Notes under the pieces: model-generated
Database searches by the model: none
Told to the model about the DNA's origin: nothing
What the model saw: only the letters and a program-made list of their open reading frames with translations
Part shown: piece by piece, positions 27,433-37,122 of the stretch
Position numbering within the stretch: the first letter of the stretch is position 1
Layout: each line of letters starts with the position of its first letter
From: Chitinophagaceae bacterium UBA4857
GTDB taxonomy: Bacteria; Bacteroidota; Bacteroidia; Chitinophagales; Chitinophagaceae
Assembly: GCA_002399735.1 (NCBI GenBank)
Contig: DHEF01000056.1
Location: 1-64,000, forward strand
Length of the DNA stretch: 64,000 nt
Direction of reading: 5' to 3'
Program-made: the position numbers and the translations under genes

Positions 27433-29304
27433 ATGAAGTATTTTTTTATGCTGCTTTGCTGCAGCTTATTCATTATTACTAATTGTCAATCACAACAATT
27501 TACACCCGATAGTGCCTGGGTGGCCAATAATTACAGCAAGCAGGAAGTGTATATTACCATGCGGGACGGTATAAAATTGTTTACAGCTATTTATTCACCA
27601 AAAGATGTATCACAAAAATATCCGGTGTTAATGCAACGTAGTCCCTACTCTTCAAGACCATATGGCGAAAGCCAATTGCGTACACGTCTCGGCCCTAACA
27701 CAATTTTGATGGAAGAAAAATACATTTTTGTTTATCAGGATGTGCGTGGCCGTTATAAAAGCGAAGGTACTTTTAGAGAAATGACGCCTTTTATCGCCAA
27801 CAAAAAAACAAATAAAGATGTAGACGAGTCCAGCGATACTTATGATACTATTGAATGGTTATTAAAAAACTCCAATAACAATGGTCGTGTTGGTCAGTAT
27901 GGTATTTCTTTCCCAGGTTTTTATTCAACGGCTTCCTTGCCCGATGCGCATCCAGCATTAAAAGCCGTATCGCCACAAGCACCTATGTCCGATGAATTTA
28001 TAGGTGATGATTGTTACCATAACGGTGCATTTTTTCTGATGGACAATTTTGGATTTTACAGTGGTTTTGATGGACCTAAAGCCGAAAACGGTGAAAGCTA
28101 TACCCCATTTTTCAGGGCACGTTACAGCGATGCCTACCAATACTTTTTAGAAATGGGACCATTAAGAAATGTAAACAATGAAAACTTTTTCCGTGATCCA
28201 AACAGCATCTGGCGTCAAACAGTTAAGAATGACACATACAATGAATTCTGGCAGTCGAGAAATATTCGCCAGCATTTAAAAGATATTAAACCTGCTGTAT
28301 TAGTAGTGGGTGGCTGGTTTGATGCCGAAGATTTGTTTGGTGCATTAAAAACCTATAGTGCTATTGAAAAACAATCGCCAAACAATAATACCCGTTTAGT
28401 AATGGGACCATGGACGCATGGTGGTTGGGCCTCGCCTACATGGACATCTTTTGGTCAGTACCATTTTGGCGAAAACTTAAATAAATATTACCAGGAAGAA
28501 ATTGAAACCAAGTTTTTTAATTTTTACTTAAAAGATAAAGGTAGTTTTAATTTAGGCGAAGCTACTATTTACGAAACAGGCAGTAATCAATGGAAAAATT
28601 ATGGTACATGGCCTCCATCCAACAGCAAATTAACGCCTTACTATTTTCAAAACAACGGAACTTTATCTGTTATCCAGCCAAGTACAAACGGTGTAACCGA
28701 ATACGTTAGCGACCCTAACAAACCGGTGCCTTATACCGGTGGTATTTATGCCCGTCGTAATAATGAGTACATGGTAGAAGACCAACGTTTTGCGGCCCAA
28801 CGTCCGGATGTATTGGTGTTTAAAACTGATAGCTTAACACAGGATGTTACATTAACCGGCGAAATAATTGCCAATTTATTCGTATCTATGACAGGCTCAG
28901 ATGCTGATTTTGTGGTGAAGTTAATTGATGTATGGCCAGATAATACTAGCGTTCCGGCTACACAAGCTAATCAACGCCCAACCAATATGGGTGGTTATCA
29001 GCAAATGGTAAGGGCCGAAGTTTTCAGAGGTAAATTCAGAAATAGTTTTAGCAAACCTGAACCTTTTACAAAAGATAAAATTGAAAAAGTAACGATGAAG
29101 CTGAATGAGGTAGCTCATACTTTTAAAAAAGGGCATCGTATTATGATACAGGTGCAAAGCAGTTGGTTTCCGTTGGTTGATCGTAACCCACAAAAGTTTG
29201 GAACTATTCCTGAAATGAATGAAAGCGATTTTCAAAAAGCAACTATCCGCATTCATCACGATACAAAAAATAGCAGTCACGTTTTATTGCCGGTAATGCA
29301 CTAA
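27433..29304 (+). CDS. CocE/NonD-family S15 hydrolase lipoprotein
   Basis: The protein is 623 aa from the ATG at 27433, where a lipoprotein signal (MKYFFMLLCCSLFIITNC) begins; the upstream TTG extension would disrupt it. It belongs to the X-Pro dipeptidyl-peptidase S15 / CocE alpha-beta hydrolases. The nucleophile region is GQYGISFPG (S159), the acidic region is GGWFDAED, the histidine region is GPWTHGG, and a C-terminal jelly-roll domain is present (LTGEIIANLFVSMTGSDADF). It likely cleaves peptides or acyl-amide/ester bonds in the periplasm or on the surface. Substrate not predictable. Confidence 0.9.
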   Translation: MKYFFMLLCCSLFIITNCQSQQFTPDSAWVANNYSKQEVYITMRDGIKLFTAIYSPKDVSQKYPVLMQRSPYSSRPYGESQLRTRLGPNTILMEEKYIFVYQDVRGRYKSEGTFREMTPFIANKKTNKDVDESSDTYDTIEWLLKNSNNNGRVGQYGISFPGFYSTASLPDAHPALKAVSPQAPMSDEFIGDDCYHNGAFFLMDNFGFYSGFDGPKAENGESYTPFFRARYSDAYQYFLEMGPLRNVNNENFFRDPNSIWRQTVKNDTYNEFWQSRNIRQHLKDIKPAVLVVGGWFDAEDLFGALKTYSAIEKQSPNNNTRLVMGPWTHGGWASPTWTSFGQYHFGENLNKYYQEEIETKFFNFYLKDKGSFNLGEATIYETGSNQWKNYGTWPPSNSKLTPYYFQNNGTLSVIQPSTNGVTEYVSDPNKPVPYTGGIYARRNNEYMVEDQRFAAQRPDVLVFKTDSLTQDVTLTGEIIANLFVSMTGSDADFVVKLIDVWPDNTSVPATQANQRPTNMGGYQQMVRAEVFRGKFRNSFSKPEPFTKDKIEKVTMKLNEVAHTFKKGHRIMIQVQSSWFPLVDRNPQKFGTIPEMNESDFQKATIRIHHDTKNSSHVLLPVMH

Positions 29305-29312
29305 AAATGTTA

Positions 29313-29341
29313 AAGCCTTTGTAATTGCAAAGGCTTTTTTT
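29313..29341 (+). terminator. Terminator of the S15 hydrolase gene
   Basis: 9-bp stem AAGCCTTTG / CAAAGGCTT with a 6-nt loop and a T-run. Confidence 0.88.
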
Positions 29342-29500
29342 ATGTTACCAACGGCATTGCTACTATCATCGTCCCTTGCGTCGCACTCTTGTTCACTTGT
29401 AACTTTACTCACCATTTCCGCATAGCGGAACAAGTAGTGCAAGGTGTACCCCAAATTGTCGGCCTTACCGCATTAACGCAATTCAGCAACTTATAAGCCC
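29342..29500 (-). repeat. Dispersed intergenic repeat copy (reverse)
   Basis: One of the best reverse copies: GGCATTGCTACTATCATCGT, then GCGTCGCACTCTTGTTCA, then TGTAACTTTACTCACCAT, then GTGCAAGGTGTACCCC. The same order of cores is seen at 36690-36870 and 54425-54520. Confidence 0.7.
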
Positions 29501-29556
29501 CAGCTTTTTTATTATAATTCAATTGACACATTATTAATTATCAAATTACCCCCTCC

Positions 29557-31818
29557 TTACTGCGGTCTTGACGCTTTATTTACACCCCATGTTGTGGAAG
29601 GCGTATTGCCCATAGTAAATATTAATTCACCGCCTTTTTCAATAGTGCTATGCAAAATATAATTATTCAAATATGATTTCCCATTTAAGGTTACTGATTG
29701 TATGTAAATGTCTTTATCTGATTGGCGTTTGGTTGTAACCGTAAACTTTTTTTGTTGTTGCAACTGAATGGTAGTTGATGCAAACAAGGGGCTGCCAAAA
29801 ACATACACGCCATTAGCCGGATTAACGGGATAAAAACCTAAAGCACTCAATACATACCAGGCCGACATTTGCCCACAGTCTTCATTGCCAGCGTAACCTG
29901 CTGATGTTGTGTTGTACAATTCATTTAAAACTCTAGAAACATAGAATTGTGTTTTAGCAGGAGCACCGGCATAGTTATATAAATAAGCAACATGATGGCT
30001 GGGCTCGTTGCCATGCGCATATTGACCAATAAAACCAGATGCATTGTTATTTACATGATCGCTTTTTTTATCGATGGTAAAAAAGCTATCTAACTTTTGT
30101 ACAAATTTATTATCACCTCCTACCATACTAATCAGATTGTTTACATCATGCGGTACATACCAAAAGTATTGCCAGGCATTGCCTTCGGTAAACGGATTAC
30201 CACCATTGGCGCCATACTGAAAAGGATCAAATGGTTCCAGCCATTTTCCTTTATCATCTTTTGCCTGGAAAAAATTAGTGACCGGGTTAAAAATGTTTTT
30301 ATAAAAGCCGGCACGTCTCATAAAATACTGATAGTCTTCCGTTTTGTTTAACCGCTTGGCTAACTGTGCTACACACCAATCATCGTAAGCCATTTCTAAT
30401 GTAATGGATACTGATTGTGTTTGAATATTTTCGGGCATATAACCATATTTTTTCCAAACATCGAAAGGCGAATTTAAGTGTGACTGCAAAGATGATTGCT
30501 TAACCGCTTGATAAGCTTTTTCTATATTAATGCCGGAAATATTCTTTTGAATAGCATCTACAATTACCGGTATAGAGTGGTTACCTATCATACAATAATT
30601 ATCCTGCCCCCATAATTGCCATATTGGTAAGTAACCGTAAGTATCGTATTGCGAAATAAGGCTGTTTACAAAATCGGCAGTACGTTTTTTTTGTAATAAA
30701 GTGTATAAAGGATGTACAGCACGGTAGGTGTCCCATAACGAAAATGTGGAGTAATGTACAGTATTGGCAGGCAGTTTGCGTGTGGTAAAATCAGCAGCCA
30801 TGTATTGTCCGTTTACATCGGATAAAGTATTGGGCTGTATAAACGTATGGTATAATGCCGTATAAAAAATTTCCTTTTGTGTTTCGGTAGCGGTTACATT
30901 AATTTTTTGCAACTCATCATTCCATGATTTTCTGGCGGCTTGTTTTATTGTATTAAAATTCCAACCGGGGTTTTCTGTCTGTAAATTTTGTTTTGCATTG
31001 GTAGTACTCACAGGTGAAAGTGCAACCTTAACCAATAATGGTTTTGTACTGTTACTAAATTGCAGGTAAGCTTTTACGGCGGTACCATTAACAACATTCG
31101 TTGCATTTTTTACATGGTTACCATCGGTTAAAATACTGGTAACTATAGGCTGCGAAAACTTTGCATAAAAATATACCTTACGCAATTTTGCCCAACTGCT
31201 TACAATACGATATCCTTCTATGGTATAAGCATCAACAACTTTTATTTGTGCTTGCGTTATTCTAAAACTCCAGCTTCCTTTATCGGCAGAATGATTTAAG
31301 TCTATTAATAAGTTATTGTTTGTGTTTTGCGGATATTGGTATTGATGAAAACCGGTTCTGGTAGTAGTTGTTAATTCAGCATTAATATTATAATCATTTA
31401 ACCTAACCTGATAATAACCTGCTGTTGCTTTTTCATCGTTATGAGAGAAGGTAGATACCGGTTGTTTACCATTATACAATTCACCGGTGAAAGGCATTAG
31501 CAATACATCAAACAATTCTGCTACGCCGGTGCCACTTAAATGTGTGTGACTAAACCCATAAATTTTATCGTCGTTATAATCATAACCGGATGCAGTAGCC
31601 CAACCCGGCTCAGACCTTGTATCAGGACTTAATTGCACCATACCAAATGGCGAAGTGGCACCGGGAAAATTATTGCCGGATAAACTACCATTAACAGCAC
31701 CGGTACCTATAAAAGGATTTACATAATCAACAGGTTGTTTTACTTGTGCATGTGCGTGTGTAAATAGCAAAATAAAAATACAGGTAACAAAAAGTTTTAG
31801 AAAGTAGTTGGAAAACAT
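29557..31818 (-). CDS. GH92 family alpha-mannosidase, secreted
   Basis: The 753-aa protein has a signal peptide (LFVTCIFILLFTHAHAQ) and the hallmarks of glycoside hydrolase family 92: VNPFIGTGAVNG and NFPGATSPFGMVQLSPDT near the N-terminus, GFSHTHLSGTG, and the highly conserved GNEDCGQMSAWYVLSALGF near the C-terminus. GH92 enzymes are Ca-dependent exo-mannosidases (mostly alpha-1,2) that trim N-glycan or yeast mannan mannose. No SusCD pair or other CAZyme is adjacent, so it is not visibly part of a polysaccharide utilisation locus here. Confidence 0.93.
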   Translation of the reverse strand: MFSNYFLKLFVTCIFILLFTHAHAQVKQPVDYVNPFIGTGAVNGSLSGNNFPGATSPFGMVQLSPDTRSEPGWATASGYDYNDDKIYGFSHTHLSGTGVAELFDVLLMPFTGELYNGKQPVSTFSHNDEKATAGYYQVRLNDYNINAELTTTTRTGFHQYQYPQNTNNNLLIDLNHSADKGSWSFRITQAQIKVVDAYTIEGYRIVSSWAKLRKVYFYAKFSQPIVTSILTDGNHVKNATNVVNGTAVKAYLQFSNSTKPLLVKVALSPVSTTNAKQNLQTENPGWNFNTIKQAARKSWNDELQKINVTATETQKEIFYTALYHTFIQPNTLSDVNGQYMAADFTTRKLPANTVHYSTFSLWDTYRAVHPLYTLLQKKRTADFVNSLISQYDTYGYLPIWQLWGQDNYCMIGNHSIPVIVDAIQKNISGINIEKAYQAVKQSSLQSHLNSPFDVWKKYGYMPENIQTQSVSITLEMAYDDWCVAQLAKRLNKTEDYQYFMRRAGFYKNIFNPVTNFFQAKDDKGKWLEPFDPFQYGANGGNPFTEGNAWQYFWYVPHDVNNLISMVGGDNKFVQKLDSFFTIDKKSDHVNNNASGFIGQYAHGNEPSHHVAYLYNYAGAPAKTQFYVSRVLNELYNTTSAGYAGNEDCGQMSAWYVLSALGFYPVNPANGVYVFGSPLFASTTIQLQQQKKFTVTTKRQSDKDIYIQSVTLNGKSYLNNYILHSTIEKGGELIFTMGNTPSTTWGVNKASRPQ

Positions 31819-31847
31819 AGCCTTGCAAAATCGTTTGATGAAGGAAA

Positions 31848-31874
31848 CAAAAATACTTTTGATTACTGCACCAA
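31848..31874 (-). promoter_or_regulatory. Promoter of the GH92 gene
   Basis: On the minus strand a TTG (31872-31874) and TATTTTTG (31848-31855) are separated by 16 nt, close to the -33/-7 arrangement, about 30 nt before the ATG. Confidence 0.45.
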
Positions 31875-32024
31875 TAAATGGACAAAGGAGCGAACATGAT
31901 GGACTTTTACTAGCCTACCAATATGTAAAACAGTGATTTATAGATGAAATAAAAATTGGCACCAATATTGGAATATCACTGGCGTATTGCAATACAAAAT
32001 ATTTAATCATTAAAAATACTACTA

Positions 32025-32402
32025 ATGAAAAAACTATTTAGTACCCTGGCAATTGTGTTACTTACTGTAAGCTTATTTACTTCTTGTAAAAAAGATGATG
32101 ACCCTGCTGATAACGATTTATTTGTAGGAACTTATCGTGGAAGTGTTGCTTATACTACTGACACTGAAAACATTTCAACTGCAGACGGTTCTGTTACAGT
32201 GGTAAAGGTTGGCAATAAATACAACTTTGCATTCTCTAATAGTATTCCTGATATTAACGGAATAGAGTTTGCACAAGATGGCGATAATACGTATATCAAT
32301 ATTGGTAGTACTGAAACCAGTTATATTAGAATTACAGCTTCCTCATTAGACATCTTATATTTAAAAGATGGTAAACGTTGGACGGCTGATTGTACGAGGT
32401 AA
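32025..32402 (+). CDS. Small surface or periplasmic lipoprotein, unknown function
   Basis: 125 aa with a lipoprotein signal (MKKLFSTLAIVLLTVSLFTSC); the residues after the cysteine, KKDDDPADND, resemble the acidic or charged tethers of Bacteroidota lipoproteins. The mature part alternates short beta strands (FVGTYRGSVAYTT, GSVTVVKVGNKYNFAFS, DILYLKDGKRWTADC) like lipocalin-type or DUF4488-like small barrels, but I cannot assign a family. It stands alone between two minus-strand genes. Confidence 0.72.
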   Translation: MKKLFSTLAIVLLTVSLFTSCKKDDDPADNDLFVGTYRGSVAYTTDTENISTADGSVTVVKVGNKYNFAFSNSIPDINGIEFAQDGDNTYINIGSTETSYIRITASSLDILYLKDGKRWTADCTR

Positions 32403-32730
32403 TTATTGAGTAATGAATATTTAATAATGAGGGTTGGTTAATTGATGAAGGAAACTTACATAATGTTCAAACAATTTGACAATTAGATGATTGGGAAATT
32501 TGGAAATGAGAGTTTACCATTTGAGTAGGACACCTACACAATGCTCAATAGAATTACCGAACGACCCCGATTAAAATACGAGGTACTGCAAAGTGGCCAA
32601 TAGAATTGTTGCAGCACAAGTGAGTGACACAACAGACGATGATAGTAGTAATTCAGTTGATAACATACAACAACATACCCCTATTGATTACATAAAAAAG
32701 CCCCGGAATAATACTCCGGGGCTTTTAATT
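32403..32730. repeat. Repeat-filled intergenic region
   Basis: No gene is visible. 32455-32510 carries AT-rich CAATTTGACAATTAG-type repeats. 32520-32665 carries two adjacent repeat-family pieces (two CAATAGAATT(A/G)-type boxes, then GTGAGTGACACAACAGAC and GATGATAGTAGTAATTCAGT). The region ends in the yidC terminator. Confidence 0.65.
32696..32726 (-). terminator. Terminator of yidC
   Basis: 12-bp perfect stem (AAAAGCCCCGGA / TCCGGGGCTTTT), 7-nt loop, A-run on the left and T-run on the right, so it can function in both directions. Confidence 0.88.
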
Positions 32731-34593
32731 TTATTTCTTTTTCTGTTGCGCTTCACGCATTTTCTTTTGTTGTTCCTGCATTTCTTCTACACGTTGTTGC
32801 CATTTTGATTTTTGCTTTGGCTTCTTCCGGTTCTCTTCAATTTTTGCAAGTATTTTATTATGGTCAATAATATAATTCTGAATAACAAACTGCAATGCCA
32901 GCGTAATTAAGTTAGATACAGTATAGTACCAGGTTAAGGCCGATGGTAATCTGTTAAATATAAATAATAAGAAGAATGGGAAAATGTAAGGCATCCATTT
33001 TAACAACGGATTACTTTGATCTGGCGACATGCTCATACTATAAATAGAAATAAGCAAACTGGTTAACACAGCCGTAATGGTGAATAAACTTAAGTGATCG
33101 CCCAATAAAGGAATATGGAAACCGAATTTAATGGGTGCATCAAAAGCCGATAAATCGGTTGACCATAAAAAGTCGGCACCACGTAAATCAACACTTGAGT
33201 TAAAGAAACTATACAATGCAAAGAAGATAGGAATTTGCAGTAAAGCAGGAATACAACCTCCTAACGGATTTACACCCGCTTCTCTGAACAATTTCATTTG
33301 TTCCATGCTCATTTGTTGCTGATCGCCACCAAATTTTTCACGCAGCTTGGCTATTTCCGGACGCAACGCTTTCATTTTTGCACCGCTTAAATAACTTTTA
33401 TACGATAAAGGAGAAATTAATAAACGTATAAACAAAGTAAGTAAGGCAATTACTAAACCATAATTGCTTACAAAACCTTTAATAAAATTCCAAACCGGTA
33501 GTACAATGTAACGGTTAATAGGCTCAACAAAAGCGTATGGCCCCTGACCAAGGTTTACCAAATCTTCAAAGCCCTGACCTTCGTTTTTCAGAATTTTAAA
33601 ATCAGAAGGACCATAAAAAATCTGGAAAGGAACAGTAGCGGTAGTACCTGCTGCTACTTTCAATTTCATATTAGCTGTTGACTTAACAACGGTTTGGTCT
33701 GTTTCGTTTTCAGGAATAGTCCATTCCATTTCGCCTGAAGCAAACTTATCGTTAGCCACCAGGAAAGTATTAAAGAAACGTTGACGAACGCCTATCCATT
33801 TTACGGGGCCTTCGTTAAACTTAATACTGTTACGTCTGATAATGGTATGGTAATCAAAATCGCCATTTTCAATATAACCTATTTGCGTATTTTCTTTTTC
33901 AAAAGACAATGATGTTTCTTGTTGGTGTGCTACATACTGCCAGGTAAGGTTTAAATCGCCTTGGGTCAATAACTGTCCCGGTTCGTTTAATATAACATCA
34001 AACCCAATCATGTAATCGTTAGGCTTGATAGTGTAACGGTGTGTAACCGCATTGGTAACATTTCCGCTATCGCCTGTATTTAATGTAAAGCTGATGGTTT
34101 GTAAACCTTCGGCCAGTTTTTCTACAGTACCGGTTTCAAAAAACAGGTTACCAGTTTCTGAAGTTTGATTGGCTGCAGTATTAATACGATAGCTGATTTT
34201 ATTAAATGCATCAGCCGCCAGTTTAACAGGAAGACTGTCGATACCTTTAAATTTTTTCAACTCAACGCCTACGGGCTGACCACCTTTGTTAGAGAAAGAA
34301 ATTGTAAACAATTCGTTTTCTACAGTGGTAATTGCTTCGGTACCATTAGCAGCTTTATCAAAGCGGCCTGCCTGAGCAATCTTTTGTTGCGAATCGGCTA
34401 CAGCCTGTTGCTGACGTAATACATTTGAATCAACTTTAGGTTGGTTGGCTCTAATAATAGAATCCTCGCGGGCTTTTTCTATACGCTGCTGCTTCTGATG
34501 CTCCGCCTGCTGCTTATTATTAAAGTAAAAGAATAAAAAAAACAATATGGCCAGTAGTGAAAAGCCAATGACGGTATTACGATCAAATTTCAT
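32731..34593 (-). CDS. yidC: Membrane protein insertase YidC
   Basis: The protein is 620 aa from the ATG at 34593 (MKFDRNTVIGFSLLAILFFL), which starts with the N-terminal membrane helix; the longer frame to 34743 would include the pyrG terminator and is rejected. YidC inserts and folds inner-membrane proteins with or without SecYEG. A large periplasmic beta domain (residues about 70-370) is followed by the conserved five-helix core (VSNYGLVIALLTLFIRLLIS, SPLSYKSYLSG, GVNPLGGCIPALLQIPIFFA) and a basic C-terminal tail rich in Lys and Gln that may contact ribosomes. Confidence 0.96.
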   Translation of the reverse strand: MKFDRNTVIGFSLLAILFFLFFYFNNKQQAEHQKQQRIEKAREDSIIRANQPKVDSNVLRQQQAVADSQQKIAQAGRFDKAANGTEAITTVENELFTISFSNKGGQPVGVELKKFKGIDSLPVKLAADAFNKISYRINTAANQTSETGNLFFETGTVEKLAEGLQTISFTLNTGDSGNVTNAVTHRYTIKPNDYMIGFDVILNEPGQLLTQGDLNLTWQYVAHQQETSLSFEKENTQIGYIENGDFDYHTIIRRNSIKFNEGPVKWIGVRQRFFNTFLVANDKFASGEMEWTIPENETDQTVVKSTANMKLKVAAGTTATVPFQIFYGPSDFKILKNEGQGFEDLVNLGQGPYAFVEPINRYIVLPVWNFIKGFVSNYGLVIALLTLFIRLLISPLSYKSYLSGAKMKALRPEIAKLREKFGGDQQQMSMEQMKLFREAGVNPLGGCIPALLQIPIFFALYSFFNSSVDLRGADFLWSTDLSAFDAPIKFGFHIPLLGDHLSLFTITAVLTSLLISIYSMSMSPDQSNPLLKWMPYIFPFFLLFIFNRLPSALTWYYTVSNLITLALQFVIQNYIIDHNKILAKIEENRKKPKQKSKWQQRVEEMQEQQKKMREAQQKKK

Positions 34594-34654
34594 TTCTAGT
34601 AATTTATTTCCAACACTATAAATCAGGAAGACAGCGGTGGTATTTTTAAAGCCG

Positions 34655-34662
34655 CAAAGATA
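34655..34662 (-). promoter_or_regulatory. -7 element of yidC (TATCTTTG)
   Basis: Fits TAnnTTTG on the minus strand about 60 nt before the yidC ATG; it supports the shorter yidC start. Confidence 0.5.
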
Positions 34663-34727
34663 GGGAGTTTGAGCTGTTTTTTTGTGTGGAAATGAAGTTC
34701 GGTAACAGCTTTCAATAAATGGCATAA

Positions 34728-34762
34728 AAAAGCCTTTTTCCATTTATGGGAAAAAGGCTTTT
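34728..34762 (-). terminator. Terminator of pyrG
   Basis: 14-bp perfect stem (AAAAGCCTTTTTCC / GGAAAAAGGCTTTT) between the pyrG stop and the yidC promoter. Confidence 0.85.
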
Positions 34763-34782
34763 ATCATATAAAATTCTAACTA

Positions 34783-36435
34783 TTAATTATTTACGCTTTC
34801 CGATGGTTTTGCCGCTACAACGGTTGAACTACGCTCCTGCCTTTCTTTTGCAGCCTTAATAAAGCTTACAAAAATGGGCTGCGGATTTTCTACCGTACTC
34901 TTTAACTCCGGGTGATATTGCACGCCAATAAAAAACGGATGATTGGGTAATTCAATAATTTCTACCAATCCTGTATCGGGGTTTTTACCACTGGCTTTCA
35001 TACCGGCCTGCTCAAATTGAGCCAGGTATTTATTGTTAAACTCCCAGCGGTGACGGTGACGCTCGCTGATTGGCGAGTAACCATAAATACTGTGTGCCAA
35101 TGTGCCGGGCTCCAATTCGCAAGGATATGCTCCTAAACGCATGGTACCACCCATGGCGGTTACCTTTTTCTGTTCTTCCATCAGGTCAATTACCGGATCT
35201 TTGGTATTGGCTACCATTTCTGTAGAATGAGCTTCTTTCAAACCAATTACATTACGGGCAAACTCAATAGCTGCCATTTGCATACCTAAACAAATACCAA
35301 AAAACGGCAGGTTGTTTTCACGGGCATACTTCACGGCCGATATTTTTCCTTCTACACCACGCAAACCAAATCCGGGTGCTACCAGTAAACCATCCAGACC
35401 AGCTAATTTTTCAGCCACATTTTCATCGGTAATATATTCACTATGAACATTTACAATTTGTACCTGACATTCATTTGTAGCACCGGCGTGGACAAAAGAT
35501 TCCAGTATAGATTTATAAGCATCCTGTAACTCCAGGTATTTACCAATTAAACCAATGGTTACTTTATTTTTAGGGTATTTCAGTTTATCCAATACCTCTT
35601 TCCATTTATTCAGTTCGGGCTCTTTATAAGAAGTAATGCCAAATTTTTTCAAACAAATTACATCCAGTTTCTCACGCAACATCAACATCGGCACTTCGTA
35701 AATAGTAGGTGCATCAATCGATTCTACAACTGCTTCCGGTTTTACATTGCAAAACAGGGCAATTTTACGGCGTATTTCCGGGTTTAAAGGTCTTTCGGTA
35801 CGGCATACAATAATATCAGGGTGTACACCTTCCTGGCTTAACATCCTCACACTATGCTGTGTAGGTTTGGTTTTCAGCTCTTTCGCCGCTTTCAAATAAG
35901 GTATCAGGGTTAAATGCACTACCACTGTATCTTCTTCAGGTAGTTCCCATTGTAATTGGCGCACAGCTTCCACAAAAGGTAAACTTTCAATATCGCCAAC
36001 GGTACCCCCAATTTCGGTAATAACAATATCGTACTCGCCTTTTTGCCCCAATTGCAACATACGGCGTTTAATTTCATCGGTAATATGCGGTACCACCTGT
36101 ACGGTTTTACCCAGGTAAGCCCCTTCTCTTTCTTTATTTATAACCGTTTGATAAATACGGCCGGTAGTAACATTATTAGCCTGCGAGGTAAAAATATTCA
36201 GGAAACGTTCGTAGTGTCCCAGGTCAAGGTCGGTTTCGGCACCATCCTCGGTTACATAACACTCGCCATGTTCGTACGGGTTCAATGTTCCCGGATCCAC
36301 GTTAATATACGGGTCAAACTTTTGAATAGTAACCCTCATTCCTCTTGCTTGCAACAGTTTAGCCAACGATGCAGCAATAATTCCTTTACCCAACGACGAT
36401 GTAACACCACCTGTTACAAAAATGTACTTAGCCAT
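34783..36435 (-). CDS. pyrG: CTP synthase
   Basis: PyrG makes CTP from UTP, ATP and glutamine, the last step of pyrimidine nucleotide synthesis. The N-terminal synthase domain starts MAKYIFVTGGVTSSLGKGI with the nucleotide-binding loop, and continues KFDPYINVDPGTLNPYEHGE. The C-terminal class I glutamine amidotransferase domain has its nucleophile C382 in FFGICLGMQMA and a C-terminal QYHPE motif with the catalytic His and Glu. Length 550 aa is normal. It has its own terminator before yidC. Confidence 0.97.
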   Translation of the reverse strand: MAKYIFVTGGVTSSLGKGIIAASLAKLLQARGMRVTIQKFDPYINVDPGTLNPYEHGECYVTEDGAETDLDLGHYERFLNIFTSQANNVTTGRIYQTVINKEREGAYLGKTVQVVPHITDEIKRRMLQLGQKGEYDIVITEIGGTVGDIESLPFVEAVRQLQWELPEEDTVVVHLTLIPYLKAAKELKTKPTQHSVRMLSQEGVHPDIIVCRTERPLNPEIRRKIALFCNVKPEAVVESIDAPTIYEVPMLMLREKLDVICLKKFGITSYKEPELNKWKEVLDKLKYPKNKVTIGLIGKYLELQDAYKSILESFVHAGATNECQVQIVNVHSEYITDENVAEKLAGLDGLLVAPGFGLRGVEGKISAVKYARENNLPFFGICLGMQMAAIEFARNVIGLKEAHSTEMVANTKDPVIDLMEEQKKVTAMGGTMRLGAYPCELEPGTLAHSIYGYSPISERHRHRWEFNNKYLAQFEQAGMKASGKNPDTGLVEIIELPNHPFFIGVQYHPELKSTVENPQPIFVSFIKAAKERQERSSTVVAAKPSESVNN

Positions 36436-37122
36436 AATATTTATTTCAATACAAAAAATTAAAAAAAATAGAAACCCATCCGTACTACTACGACAATTTT
36501 AAAAAAAATCTCAAAAATTCAGGAATTTAAGGCCTATCTATCAGACCTACAGGATGTTATTAACAGAAAAAATCTGTGAGGTCGTGCAAAGCTACATGAT
36601 ATTATTTTCCTGTAAAAATTTATGTGATACTAATTCCTAAATCTAAATGGCTAAGTGGTTGGTATTTTTTATTATTAACCCGGCAGCAGAATATATGGCA
36701 TCGTCCCTTGCTTTTAACCCCGAGATGGCCTTGTGTGTTTGCTACGGGGCGTCGCACTCTTGTGCATCTGTAACTTTACTTAGCATTATGCAAGGTGCAC
36801 CCCGACTTTTCGGTGGTACGTTCCATTCGTCAATCATCATCGTGGTATGCAGCTGTCGTTTTTTTCCAATAAAGAAGTAGCTGTCAGGCTGAGGCACAAA
36901 TAAAAGAAAGATTATTTTCTTTAAAATGACAAGAAGTTTGTCAGGCTGAGCCTGATGAAGCCCTGTAGGAGTTTTTATTCTTCTGCGTAACCCTTCGTCA
37001 AGCTCCCACGCTATGCGGGGTTAAAACAGGGTGACATTTTCAGCATAAATCGCCAAAAGCGATAGCATAATCCTGCGAAACTACAAGTTTCGCATAGCGA
37101 AAACCATTACCAAATCATCCAA
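36436..37122. repeat. 687-nt gene-free region with several repeat types
   Basis: No convincing gene is visible; a 77-codon frame at 36647-36880 lies entirely in repeat sequence. 36690-36870 is a reverse dispersed-repeat copy (GGCATCGTCCCTTGC, GCGTCGCACTCTTGTGCA, GTGCAAGGTGC-like parts). 36893-37045 holds a second element type, TCAGGCTGAGCCTGATGAAG, with a matching reversed end CCCTTCGTCAAGCTC ... CAGGGTGACATTTT, resembling REP-like palindromic units common in Bacteroidota. A GCGAAACT/AGTTTCGC hairpin is at 37075-37094. Confidence 0.6.

Noticed and set aside
34594..34743. N-terminal extension of YidC to 34743
   Set aside because: The extension would translate the pyrG terminator and leave the true N-terminal membrane helix internal; a -7 box at 34655-34662 supports the shorter start.
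36647..36880. Possible 77-aa gene on the plus strand
   Set aside because: It coincides with a reverse copy of the dispersed repeat; the same words are non-coding in other gaps.
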